The position numbers and the translations under genes were made by a program. This document shows, one piece after another, positions 18,306-26,991 of a DNA stretch of 64,000 nt; the stretch's first letter is position 1; each line of letters starts with the position of its first letter. The stretch covers positions 1-64,000 of the forward strand of contig NZ_VOLC01000027.1 of NCBI RefSeq assembly GCF_009797935.1, read 5' to 3'. Under the pieces are notes generated by a model. That model did no database searches. It saw only the letters and a list, made by a program, of their open reading frames with translations, and had not been told where the DNA came from. Source of the DNA: Lunatibacter salilacus. Its GTDB lineage: Bacteria > Bacteroidota > Bacteroidia > Cytophagales > Cyclobacteriaceae.

Positions 18306-19421
18306 TTATTTAATAATAAAGGGTTGAGGCGTAAAGCATATAATAAATAAGAACACCGCCAACCAACCAAGAATTTTTTGATTTTTGGTTAATGGCGTTG
18401 GATCCATAACTTCAGGGTGGTTAATACCCAAAACCCTGCCTATGAGAAAGGCAAAAAACAGCCAACCACTGTATCCTTCCACACTTGGGAAAGCACTCAC
18501 GATACTGTATTGAACAGCAACGATCAACAAGGCTACCGTCCACTTATTGGTGTTGGATAGTCCCGATTTGCGGAAGCAGATATAGACAAAACCCACATAG
18601 ATTGGGAGGGCAATTATCAGGTAATTGAACTCCTCCTGAGGGTTTATAATGCCAAGCCCGGCAAAAAACAAAAAGGTGGTATAGGCACCAAAGGAAATCC
18701 TTTTGTGATTTTTTGGAAAAAGGCCGAAGATGATATGTCCACCATCCAATTGTCCTATGGGAAGTAGGTTGATGGCCGTGAAAAACAAAGCCAAATACCC
18801 CGCAAACAGATAGGGGAAGTGAATGACCTCGGACATATTGGGCATTTTTTCCGGATCGGCCAAGGTATTTTCCATGGCCCAAAACAGCAGATTATAGCCT
18901 AGTCTCAGGTCCATGGCGTCTTCGTTTTCACCGTGCACATAGTTAGGGTCCGCATATTCGGGGTGGATTTCGTAAATGAAATCCGCTTCCGGTAAATTGG
19001 TAAACCCGTAGATAAGAATAAAGAGTGCCAAAACAAACCCTGCCAGCGGGCCAGCTACGCCAATATCGAAAAACTTCCTGCGGCTGCTGACAAAGCTTTT
19101 CATATGGATAATAGCCCCAAAGGTTCCTATGGACGGTGCACCGATAAAGCCCAGCCATGCCGGAATAAAATAGGGTAGGGAGGATTTGACCCGATGGTGA
19201 ATGGAGGTAAACAAATGCCCCAATTCATGTACAAGCAAAATCCCGATAAAGGGAATGGAGAAATGCAGGCTTCGCAGGAAGAATTCCCAGTCCAGCGGAC
19301 GTTCGCTGGACAGTATACTCCTCCCAAATAGCCATTCCCCACCCGCAAGGGTAGTAGCGATTAAGGTCAGCACAAATAGAAGCCCATGCTTCAGGTACTC
19401 TTTGGTACTATACATCTTCAA
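18306..19421 (-). CDS. Site-2-type membrane metalloprotease (M50 family)
   Basis: 371 residues with six or more hydrophobic segments. VHELGHLF gives the zinc ligands H65 and H69 with catalytic E66, and PIGQLDGGH (about 221-229) the third ligand D226 of M50 intramembrane proteases. Between them lies the conserved APSIGTFGAIIHMKS loop. Substrates of such stand-alone members are not predictable. The start overlaps the end of the HAD phosphatase gene by 14 nt, so both are co-transcribed on the minus strand. Confidence 0.92.
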   Translation of the reverse strand: MKMYSTKEYLKHGLLFVLTLIATTLAGGEWLFGRSILSSERPLDWEFFLRSLHFSIPFIGILLVHELGHLFTSIHHRVKSSLPYFIPAWLGFIGAPSIGTFGAIIHMKSFVSSRRKFFDIGVAGPLAGFVLALFILIYGFTNLPEADFIYEIHPEYADPNYVHGENEDAMDLRLGYNLLFWAMENTLADPEKMPNMSEVIHFPYLFAGYLALFFTAINLLPIGQLDGGHIIFGLFPKNHKRISFGAYTTFLFFAGLGIINPQEEFNYLIIALPIYVGFVYICFRKSGLSNTNKWTVALLIVAVQYSIVSAFPSVEGYSGWLFFAFLIGRVLGINHPEVMDPTPLTKNQKILGWLAVFLFIICFTPQPFIIK

Positions 19422-20037
19422 AAAAACGGATTAGGGCATTGGGATGGTCGATATGCACGGTTTTTATACCAACCTTTTCTGCTCCCTTAAGGTTTTCCGG
19501 AAGGTCATCAAAAAACAGGCACTCCTGGGCTTCTCCTCCGATCTGCCGCACCACTTCCCTGTATATCTCTTCCGAGGGCTTACGTAGACCCATTTCGTGG
19601 CTTAAAAAGACTTTATCGAAGAGCATTGACCACTCGGTATCGGTAAGTTTTTCACTAAACACTTTGTCCACCACTTTGAAATGTATGGAATTGGTATTGC
19701 TTAGTAGATAGAGTGGATATTGTTCTTTTAGTCTAAGCAACAGTTGGATCCGGTCCATGGGAATATCCACCAAAAGGGCGTTCCATATTTCGTCTATCCA
19801 GGCGTCATCCCAGTCTTGGCTGAAATATTCCCGCACCCCGTTTCGGAAGCTTTCCTCGGATATTTTTCCAGTTTCCAGATTAAAATGTGTATCCGAGATC
19901 AGAAATTTTTTTCCGAGTCCGTGATCCTTTTCCGGAAGGCGGCTGTTTAACTTATTGAAGGTAAGGGAATAATCAATGTCATAGATGACATTGCCCAAAT
20001 CGAATATTAAAAACTTGATTCCATTTAGCTTTTTCAT
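19408..20037 (-). CDS. HAD-superfamily phosphatase (YihX-like)
   Basis: I take the ATG at 20037 (MKKLNGIKFLIFDLGNVIYDID) as start; the frame reaches 19 codons further up but without a family match. FDLGNVIYDID is motif I with the nucleophile Asp, LYLLSNTNS motif II, and LRKPSEEIY plus CLFFDDLPEN motifs III and IV. This pattern fits the YihX / epoxide-hydrolase N-terminal-like group, which removes phosphate from sugar phosphates or FMN-like substrates. Cytosolic. Overlaps the M50 gene by 14 nt. Confidence 0.9.
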   Translation of the reverse strand: MKKLNGIKFLIFDLGNVIYDIDYSLTFNKLNSRLPEKDHGLGKKFLISDTHFNLETGKISEESFRNGVREYFSQDWDDAWIDEIWNALLVDIPMDRIQLLLRLKEQYPLYLLSNTNSIHFKVVDKVFSEKLTDTEWSMLFDKVFLSHEMGLRKPSEEIYREVVRQIGGEAQECLFFDDLPENLKGAEKVGIKTVHIDHPNALIRFFEDV

Positions 20038-20249
20038 GCACGGCAAAGTTGCGAAATTAAAACCAAATATGTAACATTGCAGTCCCAAAAGCAAGGTAAG
20101 CCACTAGGAAAGGGCAAATTTTGGTTTGAAAAAAAAGTAGCAAAAGCTATCTGGTTTTTTGAATCAGAAGCATAGATAAGTGGTTTGATTTTTGGGGAAG
20201 ATTGAATTTGCCGGTTGTTTTCTCTTGTAGGGGATGGCCAAAATTAATA

Positions 20250-20323
20250 GGGCCTATAGCTCAGTTGGTTAGAGCTTCTGACTCATAATCAGGAGGTCCC
20301 TGGTTCGAGCCCAGGTGGGCCCA
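20250..20323 (+). tRNA. tRNA with anticodon CAU, probably tRNA-Ile2
   Basis: All four arms pair: acceptor GGGCCTA/TGGGCCC, D-arm GCTC/GAGC, anticodon stem TCTGA/TCAGG with loop CTCATAA, T-arm CCTGG/CCAGG; discriminator A. CAU can mean Met or, after lysidine modification, Ile2. The C4-G69 and C5-G68 pairs, known as TilS recognition elements, and the acceptor stem shared with Bacteroidota tRNA-Ile favour Ile2. CCA is not encoded in full. Confidence 0.95.
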
Positions 20324-20333
20324 CGATAAAATC

Positions 20334-20370
20334 AGCCACTTACGAATTTATTTTCGGGGTGGCTTTTTTT
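20334..20370 (+). terminator. Terminator of the tRNA
   Basis: AGCCAC (20334-20339) pairs with GTGGCT (20359-20364), followed by a run of seven T. It lies 11 nt behind the tRNA. Confidence 0.7.
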
Positions 20371-21060
20371 ATTTCAATAAACTGTGGCTACCCAGTCATT
20401 TTCCGTCTTCGAGTAGTACGGAACTATTAAATGAACACATTACATTAAAAGCATGGATTGAGTGACAATATTGAACAAGTTTTAACTGTCGTCGCATCTC
20501 GCTATCGAATGTCAAGTAACGACAACTTAAACCGGATGTCAGGTGAATATTTTAAATTGAAGCGGTAAAGAATGGTATTGTTATTAGCCTTCTGCTATGT
20601 CTGTCTTGGGGATCACTGTTTTTAATTCATCCCAATCAAATGCATACTGTTCATACGCAAGGCAATTTTCCACAAAATCAGCAACACGCATCATATCTTA
20701 GTAGATTTATGCGGAAGATAGTGAAAAGTGGTTATTTATGCATAATTATACAAGACGAATCAATGCCCTTCACGAAATTTCTTATCCAAATTTTACTGTA
20801 AGTATTTGATTTATCCAGTATATCAGAATTCGTTTCCGGTCATCTTGAGCTCTTTGGGACCAAATTATTCATTTAACCATTGGTCAATCTCCTTATTGGC
20901 ATCTTCTTCGCTCAAAAATTGTCCTTGTTTAACCTGTTCACGGGCTAAACTGATTGCCTTTTTTTGGCCTTCATTTAGTTTATAGATTTCGATGTCATCC
21001 GACTATAGTCGGTATACTTCTTCAAGAATTCTTCCGTCTGGGTCTTTTGAATTTAGGCAA
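20371..21060. other. AT-rich stretch with gene remnants, no intact gene
   Basis: On the minus strand there are two short open pieces: 20584-20694, 36 codons starting ATGATG with sequence MMRVADFVENCLAY, and 20865-20999, 45 codons without a start ending in SEEDANKEIDQWLNE, which resembles the C-terminal part of small addiction-module antitoxins; in the same area a piece reading KDPDGRILEEVYRL lies upstream of it. These look like leftovers of a toxin-antitoxin unit. Nothing else seen. Confidence 0.4.
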
Positions 21061-21300
21061 TTAACTGCTTTCTTTCAGTTTTTCAGCGATAAACACTTTA
21101 ATTAAACTTTGCCGGGTAATCCCCAATTTCTGGGCAGCTTTATCCAGCTCGTGCACCATCCATTCCGGAAAATCCACACCTACCCGCCTTGGTTTTAACC
21201 CGGGCTTAGTTGCGGTTTCTATCATCAGAAAGTCAGTCAAATCCTCATTTTCCTCAAACTTTTGATCTAATTCAGATGCTGTAATAGATTTCTTTTTCAT
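21061..21300 (-). CDS. brnA: BrnA-type antitoxin
   Basis: 79 residues. The C-terminal half GLKPRRVGVDFPEWMVHELDKAAQKLGITRQSLIKV (residues 34 on) is the ribbon-helix-helix DNA-binding part of BrnA antitoxins, which bind and neutralise BrnT and repress their own operon. It is encoded behind brnT with a 29-nt overlap, the usual order for this family. Sequence appears intact from ATG to stop. Confidence 0.85.
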   Translation of the reverse strand: MKKKSITASELDQKFEENEDLTDFLMIETATKPGLKPRRVGVDFPEWMVHELDKAAQKLGITRQSLIKVFIAEKLKESS

Positions 21301-21532
21301 TTTCCCTTGATTTCCTTACCGATATGATCCTTATGGAATTATTTCTAACGGTGTAAATGGCTGACCAAATACGTTCATCGAATAGCGCAATTAATAAATA
21401 CCGTTTTTCATCCACTGTTCTTGCTTCTAAAACGACTCTGCTTGCATCCTCCCATAGTTGTTGTGCTTGAATAAAATCAATTCCATGTTTTAGTCTATTA
21501 GACTCGCTTTTTTTGGGATCAAATTCAAACAT
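21272..21532 (-). CDS. brnT: BrnT-type ribonuclease toxin
   Basis: 86 residues, starting FEFDPKKSESNRLKHGIDF and continuing with AQQLWEDASRVVLEAR, the start of the BrnT fold, a RelE-like ribonuclease. YLLIALFDERIWSAIYTVRNNSIRIISVRKS contains the conserved RxISxRKA-type end. All expected parts are present, so it is the only toxin of this window that looks complete. It precedes brnA and overlaps it. Type II toxin-antitoxin unit, cytosolic. Confidence 0.88.
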   Translation of the reverse strand: MFEFDPKKSESNRLKHGIDFIQAQQLWEDASRVVLEARTVDEKRYLLIALFDERIWSAIYTVRNNSIRIISVRKSRENEKEIYYSI

Positions 21533-21768
21533 TATTTTAATTTAGGTTAAAAATAAGCAAAAAGTGTTTAATTATTGTACGGTTTTTATACAAAAGTAGA
21601 ATTGTCGGATGCTGGGGTTTAATTTTACTAAACTGCCTTCTATTTAAGCTGGAGCATAGCGTCGTATGAAAAATCTGGATTTTTGCATAAAAATTTTATT
21701 TAGTCGCATCCATTATAGCCAAGATAATGGTCAAAGCGTAAAAAGTCACTTCATAATTTTTTCCATCA

Positions 21769-21838
21769 GCGGCAGTTGTAAAGTAATTCTTTACAACTGA
21801 ATTTTCATCTAACGCTCTCTCTTTTTCAGTATGTTTTC
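21769..21838 (+). repeat. R3 repeat with perfect hairpin, copy 1
   Basis: AGTTGTAAAG-taatt-CTTTACAACT (21774-21798) is a perfect 10-bp stem. With flanks, about 68 bp match 25506-25571. The rest of the gap 21533-21921 shows no gene. Confidence 0.75.
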
Positions 21839-21921
21839 AATATGTTGTTCTACATTTTGCTCCATATGTTTCCATGGAACTTGCCTTCAATTATTTATTG
21901 TTTTTTTTAATCAATTTTGCA

Positions 21922-22167
21922 TCACTCTAGAATATAGTATTTTACAGGCTTGTCAGAACCACCAATGTGCAAATTTTGCACATTTCTTTTTTCACCAAGC
22001 TCACCTTCTTTAAAAACATTGCCTATATGTTTTGTGATGACACTTCTTTCCCGTTGAAAGAGTTCGCTCATTTGTTCTTGAGTTAACCAAACGGTCTCGT
22101 TTTCAAGACGGGTTTGTATTTTGGTCTTACCGTCTTCGGATTGGTATATGATGATTTCACTTTTCAT
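21922..22167 (-). pseudogene. RhuM-family virulence protein, N-terminal fragment
   Basis: Frame of 81 codons starting MKSEIIIYQSEDGKTKIQTRL with the family motif ETVWLTQEQMSELFQRERSVITKH, a winged-helix-like N-terminus seen in RhuM proteins (usually about 330 residues). It stops soon after YYILE, and the remaining three quarters are not found downstream. A broken gene; RhuM genes are frequent in mobile islands, which fits the neighbourhood. Confidence 0.8.
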
Positions 22168-22359
22168 AATTGTTAACTGTCAGTTGAGAATGGTTAATGC
22201 TTTTTTAACTTAAACTCATTAATAATTAACCATTTACAATTCATCATTCTCTAAGCTCCTGATTTATATAATTCTCGTTCCAATCCTTTAACCGCTTCCA
22301 GGTAGTTGGCTTTGCTTCCTAACTTTGATATTCTTGTAATCCCGCATATCATCTACTTT
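22168..22359. repeat. Imperfect inverted repeat behind the Septu genes
   Basis: GAGAATGGTTAAT (around 22185) pairs with ATTAACCATT...CATTCTC around 22215-22250. The type resembles short A/T-rich intergenic repeats seen elsewhere in the window. No gene. Confidence 0.4.
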
Positions 22360-23178
22360 TCACTGATTACTGAAAGCCGCCCACTCCAAAGCCTCAGGAG
22401 CACGGTTGAATAAATCATCCAGTTCAGGATGCAGACTTCTTTGGCGGATCATTTCATGCCAAACGGTTTGGTGGTGTTCGCTCTTAAGTGAATCAATCAA
22501 GGGATTCAACTGGGCTGCTGTGGCACCGCTTTCTTTCTTTGCGACATATTCAAAAAGTCTCGCTTTAAAATTACCGAAAGCCACTTTCCTAGCTCTTACC
22601 AAGTGGTTTCTGGAATTTAAACCCAGAATTTCAATGGTGTACTCTGCTCTTCTATAGTCATTGGCATCCTCTATAAAAGGAACAAAGCGAAAGGTGCTTT
22701 GAGTGTCCAAAAACAAATATTCCAGTGGTTCATCTGCTCTTGGGTCTACTAATAGGGCTTTACCTTTGGGTGGTGCTGTATCCTTAGGAATTGTTTTTAG
22801 ATTCAGTTCATTTCCGGTGGCATCTTCAAATATGGCGAATTTGTCGCTTTTTGGCTGATTGCAAGGTCCACAAGCATAACAATAATTTTCCCAAACGAAG
22901 CATTTTTCAGGGTAAAAATTCTTAGGGTAAATATGTTCTACCTGGTTGGCGTTGCTGTCCTCGCAATAGTTACAACGGATAGTACCACCAGACATTTCTG
23001 CCAGATTTCCCCGCACCACTTTAAAGGCATCATTGGATTTCTTATTATACCTGGCAAACAGCTTTTTACCTTCTGATGTTTTTTCAGAAAAAGTGGGCTT
23101 GTCATCAACGGCTTTTTGATATTGTACAAGGAGTGATGCAGCCTTTGCCGTCAATGGTCTATCATTTAGATACAACAT
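22360..23178 (-). CDS. ptuB: Septu system HNH endonuclease PtuB
   Basis: 272 residues. The motif IRCNYCEDSNANQVEHIYPK followed by WENYCYACGPCNQPKSDK is the HNH nuclease core with two CxxC zinc pairs and the HIYPK His, as in the PtuB/TIGR02646 proteins. In Septu, PtuB is the nuclease directed by the ATPase PtuA and acts on phage nucleic acid. ATG at 23178 overlaps the 3' end of ptuA by 17 nt, so both are translated from one message. Retron-Ec78 also uses this pair, but no reverse transcriptase is present here, so a plain Septu system is the better call. Confidence 0.9.
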   Translation of the reverse strand: MLYLNDRPLTAKAASLLVQYQKAVDDKPTFSEKTSEGKKLFARYNKKSNDAFKVVRGNLAEMSGGTIRCNYCEDSNANQVEHIYPKNFYPEKCFVWENYCYACGPCNQPKSDKFAIFEDATGNELNLKTIPKDTAPPKGKALLVDPRADEPLEYLFLDTQSTFRFVPFIEDANDYRRAEYTIEILGLNSRNHLVRARKVAFGNFKARLFEYVAKKESGATAAQLNPLIDSLKSEHHQTVWHEMIRQRSLHPELDDLFNRAPEALEWAAFSNQ

Positions 23179-24457
23179 CGCTGAAATTACTTGTAATAGT
23201 TTTTAAATGTTCCAATTCTTCCTGTTCCATGGAAGTGAGTTTTTGCTTGAACGATTTAAGGTTAAGTTGAGCCAACTTTTCCGTTAGATCCTGTCCACTT
23301 TGAGATTGCGTAATATTTTTCCCAAAAAGTTCTGTCCCATAGGCATCCAGCAAGTCACCAAAAATCAATCGTTCTTTTTCTGTTCCTGTAATTTCACCCG
23401 AAGAAAGATCCGAACCAGGAGCTCTCAATCTCCAAATAGTGCCGTTTTCAGAAGCTCTGCAAATTAGAGGGCTATGCGTGGTAACAATAAACTGAATGCC
23501 CGGAAATACCTTCAAGAACCATTCTCCAATTCGAGCTTGCCAGCTGGGATGCAGATGGGCATCGATTTCATCTATTAATACAACTCCTGGAAGGTCAATA
23601 GTGAAATCTCCTTTTTTGAAATTTTTGAAAACTTCTTGTTGCCCATAAGACCGAACCATTTGGCGGATCAATTCAAAGGTTAAGCTTAGAATTGAGCGAT
23701 ACCCATCACTCATTTGCGTAACATCCACTGTTGCTCCATTGCCATCTACAAAGAATACTCCATCACTGCTAATACTATCCAGTTTGGCACCGTGGGGTAG
23801 AAGGTCGCCTTCATTAAGAAATGCCTTGAGAGATGCTAAAATGTCGGATTCATTTTCGTCAACCGTTTTTGTGGAAAACGAAGCCTTTTCAAGCGTTTTA
23901 ATATGCAGGTTTTTCAGCCAATCAATTGCCTCTGTTAGCGCCACATCCTCTCCAAAAACAGACAAATGGGCGGCAGCTCTTGGGTCAGAATAGTACACTT
24001 TCATCCATTCTTTCTCGCCTCCAGTAAATCTGCGGAAAGGACCAAATGCACACGAAAACCATCCATTGGCATTACTCCAGATATTTTCTACAGGAGCACC
24101 CTTATTGCCTTCAAGCACATAACCGTTTCTTTCTTTCCTACTCAAAGTTAATGTAGCTTCAAAGGGTTTAGTTCTGGGCCTGCTTTTCCCGATTTTGTTA
24201 TCTTCATTGTTTTTCTGTATAGTGAGGGAGATAATTCCATTTTCTTCTTCACCTCGCCTTACCCAATCATTAAGGTTTAATCGAAGTGCTTTAGCATCAT
24301 TTGGCCCAATAATCCCCAATGAAATTGATCTTACAATTGTGGATTTTCCTGCACCGTTATCACCAATGATGACATGCCATCCAGCTGGATTTTCAAAGTT
24401 CATTTCAAAGTTTGAAATAGACCGGATGTTTTTGATGTGTATTTTATTCAGATACAT
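23162..24457 (-). CDS. ptuA: Septu system ATPase PtuA
   Basis: Start chosen at ATG 24457 (MYLNKIHIKNIRSISNFEMNF); three codons upstream begin with TTG. About 431 residues of an AAA/ABC-like SMC-type ATPase: Walker A GDNGAGKST near residue 32-40, signature region around VTQMSDGYRSIL, Walker B VVLIDEIDAHLHPSWQ and a following TTHSP His-switch. Such ATPases sense phage infection and license the nuclease PtuB next to it. The D-loop and Walker B Glu are intact, so the gene looks functional. 550 bp of gene-free sequence lies upstream. Confidence 0.9.
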   Translation of the reverse strand: MYLNKIHIKNIRSISNFEMNFENPAGWHVIIGDNGAGKSTIVRSISLGIIGPNDAKALRLNLNDWVRRGEEENGIISLTIQKNNEDNKIGKSRPRTKPFEATLTLSRKERNGYVLEGNKGAPVENIWSNANGWFSCAFGPFRRFTGGEKEWMKVYYSDPRAAAHLSVFGEDVALTEAIDWLKNLHIKTLEKASFSTKTVDENESDILASLKAFLNEGDLLPHGAKLDSISSDGVFFVDGNGATVDVTQMSDGYRSILSLTFELIRQMVRSYGQQEVFKNFKKGDFTIDLPGVVLIDEIDAHLHPSWQARIGEWFLKVFPGIQFIVTTHSPLICRASENGTIWRLRAPGSDLSSGEITGTEKERLIFGDLLDAYGTELFGKNITQSQSGQDLTEKLAQLNLKSFKQKLTSMEQEELEHLKTITSNFSDVVSK

Positions 24458-25007
24458 AGCTATCAACTTTATTTTTCCATTCGGGCATCGACAAAAAATA
24501 TTGGATGCATTCGGTTTTTAATTCAAATATGCTCCTCTCGAAGCATGCTTAATTTTTCACCAAATTGACTTTCCATTATATTCATTTTGACATGTTCTCA
24601 CTGAACAAATATAACATTTGTTTTTATAGCGGATCGGAAAAAAGCTGCACTATTGTTGACCCCGGTTTGTTTGTCGGTTTTTGAGAAATGCAAATGTGCC
24701 ATTTGCTGCATGGCAAAATCGCATCAAGGGTTTGAAACGTTACCTCCATTCTTGATAACAAACGTGCGTATTTTCTCCTCATTTTGAGGAATAATGCTGT
24801 ACCCGGCTTTTATATAAGTGAAATTCTTACCCCACTGAAAATCATTTACACGCCATATTCGCTACATTGGGCAGTTTGGATTACACTAGGTTTTTTGGAT
24901 CATTTGTTGCATATAATTGCAGGTTGGGATGGCTTTCTAGGACAGGTGGGGTGAAACCCTTCAGTCAGGTAATAATATTGATTCAACAACCAAAAAACTA
25001 AAACATC
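24458..25007. other. Gene-free region between Septu and the next gene
   Basis: 550 bp with low coding potential. It must hold the divergent promoters of ptuA and the 25008 gene. I see no repeat, RNA or clear operator. Confidence 0.4.
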
Positions 25008-25340
25008 ATGAGCGAGCAAAACAAGAACAAGAAACCAACTGTAGATCAAGAAGAAGAAGCTAAAGACAGCTTGGATAGATTACAGGAGAATAATTCCGAT
25101 GCGGAATATAACCTTACTCCCGAGGATAGAAGGGCGCTCGGACCAAAAGATCTGAGTATGGATGGGGGGGATGATGAGGAATTGTTGAGGAGAAAGCGAA
25201 AAGTTGACTTTGCGGGAGAGGACCTTGATGTCCCCGGTAGTGAATTGGATGATGAGCAGGAGGAAATAGGAAGTGAGGACGAGGAAAATAACCTATACAG
25301 CCTGGGCAGCGACCAAAACGAAGATATTGATAGGGAATAA
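25008..25340 (+). CDS. Acidic, disordered hypothetical protein
   Basis: 110 residues, very rich in Glu, Asp and Asn; LTPEDRRALGPKDLSMDGGDDEELLRRKRKVDF is the only segment with character, with LDVPGSELDDEQEEIGSEDEE behind it. No signal peptide or membrane segment. Similar short acidic proteins with a LNVPGAELDD-like stretch occur in Cytophagales genomes, so this is likely a real, conserved gene of unknown function. It has its own ATG at a good distance from any neighbour. Confidence 0.7.
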   Translation: MSEQNKNKKPTVDQEEEAKDSLDRLQENNSDAEYNLTPEDRRALGPKDLSMDGGDDEELLRRKRKVDFAGEDLDVPGSELDDEQEEIGSEDEENNLYSLGSDQNEDIDRE

Positions 25341-25505
25341 ATAGTATTTGGTTTAATTTGTCCTTTTCATTTTAGATTTTCTGTGGTTTTTGGGGATCTT
25401 GATTGCTATCCCAAAAATTATTCGTTTTGATGCATATTTAGAATTAGCGCGGATAATTCATCAAACAAATTAGGAGTCAATCAAAGCCTTCATCATTCCT
25501 GATCC

Positions 25506-25571
25506 GCGGCAGTTGTAAAGTAATTCTTTACAACTGAAATTTCATCTACCTCTTCTTTATCAGTATATTTA
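25506..25571 (+). repeat. R3 repeat with perfect hairpin, copy 2
   Basis: AGTTGTAAAG-taatt-CTTTACAACT again at 25511-25535, with flanks that match 21769-21838 and continue through TCATCT...TCAGTAT. The two copies flank the RhuM-Septu segment at a distance of 3.7 kb in direct orientation. Confidence 0.75.
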
Positions 25572-25638
25572 TGTTCTGGTTTTCTCTATTTTTTTTTGAG
25601 GTGTCAAAAAGTTTTCAAATTGTCAATAGTGGCGTTTA

Positions 25639-25866
25639 GTGGAGACAGAATACAGGAATTCTTCCCGCATCGTTCTTACTTTTCCGGATAAAAAATCGGA
25701 GATTATTCCGCTTGAATCAATCGTTGGTTCCAACGCTAGGGTCGATGAACTTCATGCGGAAAATCAACATACCAATGCGGAAACTATGGGGAAAATTCTG
25801 GGATTAGGTTTCAAACTGGACAATGTGGTAAAATACATTTTGATTTTTAGAAAGGAAGAGAGTTAA
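25639..25866 (+). CDS. Small hypothetical protein
   Basis: 75 codons from a GTG, METEYRNSSRIVLTFPDKKSEIIPLES..., no membrane or signal segment. The C-terminus MGKILGLGFKLDNVVKYILIFRK looks folded. Only the length and moderate composition support it; it may be a remnant of a longer gene cut at the left, as it lies just behind a repeat and its start codon is weak. Family not recognised. Confidence 0.35.
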   Translation: METEYRNSSRIVLTFPDKKSEIIPLESIVGSNARVDELHAENQHTNAETMGKILGLGFKLDNVVKYILIFRKEES

Positions 25867-25951
25867 GTTGCTTAGGCATTATAATGGGAGAAGCGATATG
25901 GGAAATCGTGAAAAATGGTTATATTAACACGATTAATATCACCCCACCTTT

Positions 25952-26944
25952 ATGCAAGCAGCCCTTCGGTATCACTATGGCAGTCCTGATAGAATTTTGG
26001 TAACGGATTATCCTAAGCCTGTTCCAAAAGAATACGAGATCCTAATTAAAATCAAAGCCACCACAGTGAACCGGACGGATTGTGGGGTGCTAAGTGGTTC
26101 GCCCTATATTTTTCGTTTTTTTGTGGGTTGGCCTCACCCAAGAACACCCATTCTTGGGACTGATTTTGCCGGCGTGGCTGAAGAGGTGGGCAAAAAGGTC
26201 ACCAAGTTTAAGGTAGGTGACAAAGTCTGGGGCTTTGATGATAACGGATTACCCTCGCAGGCTGAATTTATGGCGTACCGTGAAGACGCCAACCTTATGC
26301 TTATTCCGGAAGGAATCAGTTTCAAAGAGGCAGCCGCATCGGCTGAAGCCGCCCATTATGCAATTAATTTTATAAAAAAAGTGACCTTTACACCTACCTC
26401 CCGTGTGTTGGTGAACGGAGCTACCGGGGGAATTGGATCAGCGGCGGTGCAGATTTTACTTCATGAAGGCAGGGAAGTCACCGCCACGGCACACTCTAAA
26501 CATGTTCAAATGATCAAAGAGTTGGGGGTAAAGAAAGTAATCCCATATGATAAAGAAGATTTTACAAAAACAACGGATAGATTTGACATTGTACTTGATG
26601 CCGTGGGGAAAAGTACCTTTGAAAAATGCAAACCCATCCTCAATGAAAAAGGAGTCTACCTTTCCTCCGAATTGGGGGATGGAATTGAAAACCTATATCT
26701 CCCGCTGACCACTTCCATACGGGGTGGCAAGCGGGTCATCTTCCCGCTACCAACTGATATTAAAGCCAGTTTGGCCTATATTCAAAGGCTGCTTATTGCG
26801 GGGTCCTTTAGACCTGTGCTGGACAGAAGTTATCCTTTGGAAAAGGCAATGGAAGCATACACCTATGTAGCAGCAGGGAAAAAGATCGGCAATGTAATCT
26901 TGGATCTGGAAAACGGAAAGGAAGAGGTTTTTATACCTTCCTAA
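25952..26944 (+). CDS. NAD(P)-dependent MDR oxidoreductase (quinone reductase-like)
   Basis: 330 residues of the medium-chain dehydrogenase/reductase fold: N-terminal GroES-like part with LGTDFAGVAEEVGKKVTKFKVGDKVWGF, and Rossmann part with the NAD(P) loop GATGGIGSAAVQ. The structural zinc Cys cluster and the catalytic zinc ligands of alcohol dehydrogenases are absent, as in quinone oxidoreductase-like members. The substrate is unknown. It is a stand-alone gene followed by a strong stem-loop. Confidence 0.92.
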   Translation: MQAALRYHYGSPDRILVTDYPKPVPKEYEILIKIKATTVNRTDCGVLSGSPYIFRFFVGWPHPRTPILGTDFAGVAEEVGKKVTKFKVGDKVWGFDDNGLPSQAEFMAYREDANLMLIPEGISFKEAAASAEAAHYAINFIKKVTFTPTSRVLVNGATGGIGSAAVQILLHEGREVTATAHSKHVQMIKELGVKKVIPYDKEDFTKTTDRFDIVLDAVGKSTFEKCKPILNEKGVYLSSELGDGIENLYLPLTTSIRGGKRVIFPLPTDIKASLAYIQRLLIAGSFRPVLDRSYPLEKAMEAYTYVAAGKKIGNVILDLENGKEEVFIPS

Positions 26945-26956
26945 AATCCCTCTCCC

Positions 26957-26991
26957 AATACCTTTGGGGTTTTTGAAACCCCGAAGGTATT
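26957..26991 (+). terminator. Stem-loop behind the oxidoreductase gene
   Basis: AATACCTTTGGGGTTT (26957-26972) and AAACCCCGAAGGTATT (26976-26991) form a 16-bp stem with one G-T pair and a 3-nt loop, then TTTTC. It starts 12 nt after the stop codon and overlaps the first unit of the tandem repeat. Confidence 0.7.

Noticed and set aside
22360-24457. Retron of the Ec78 type
   Set aside because: PtuA and PtuB are present, but neither a reverse transcriptase gene nor an ncRNA of that type was recognised next to them.
24458-25007. Attachment site of a genomic island behind the tRNA
   Set aside because: I looked for a second copy of the tRNA 3' end downstream of Septu and did not find one in the window.
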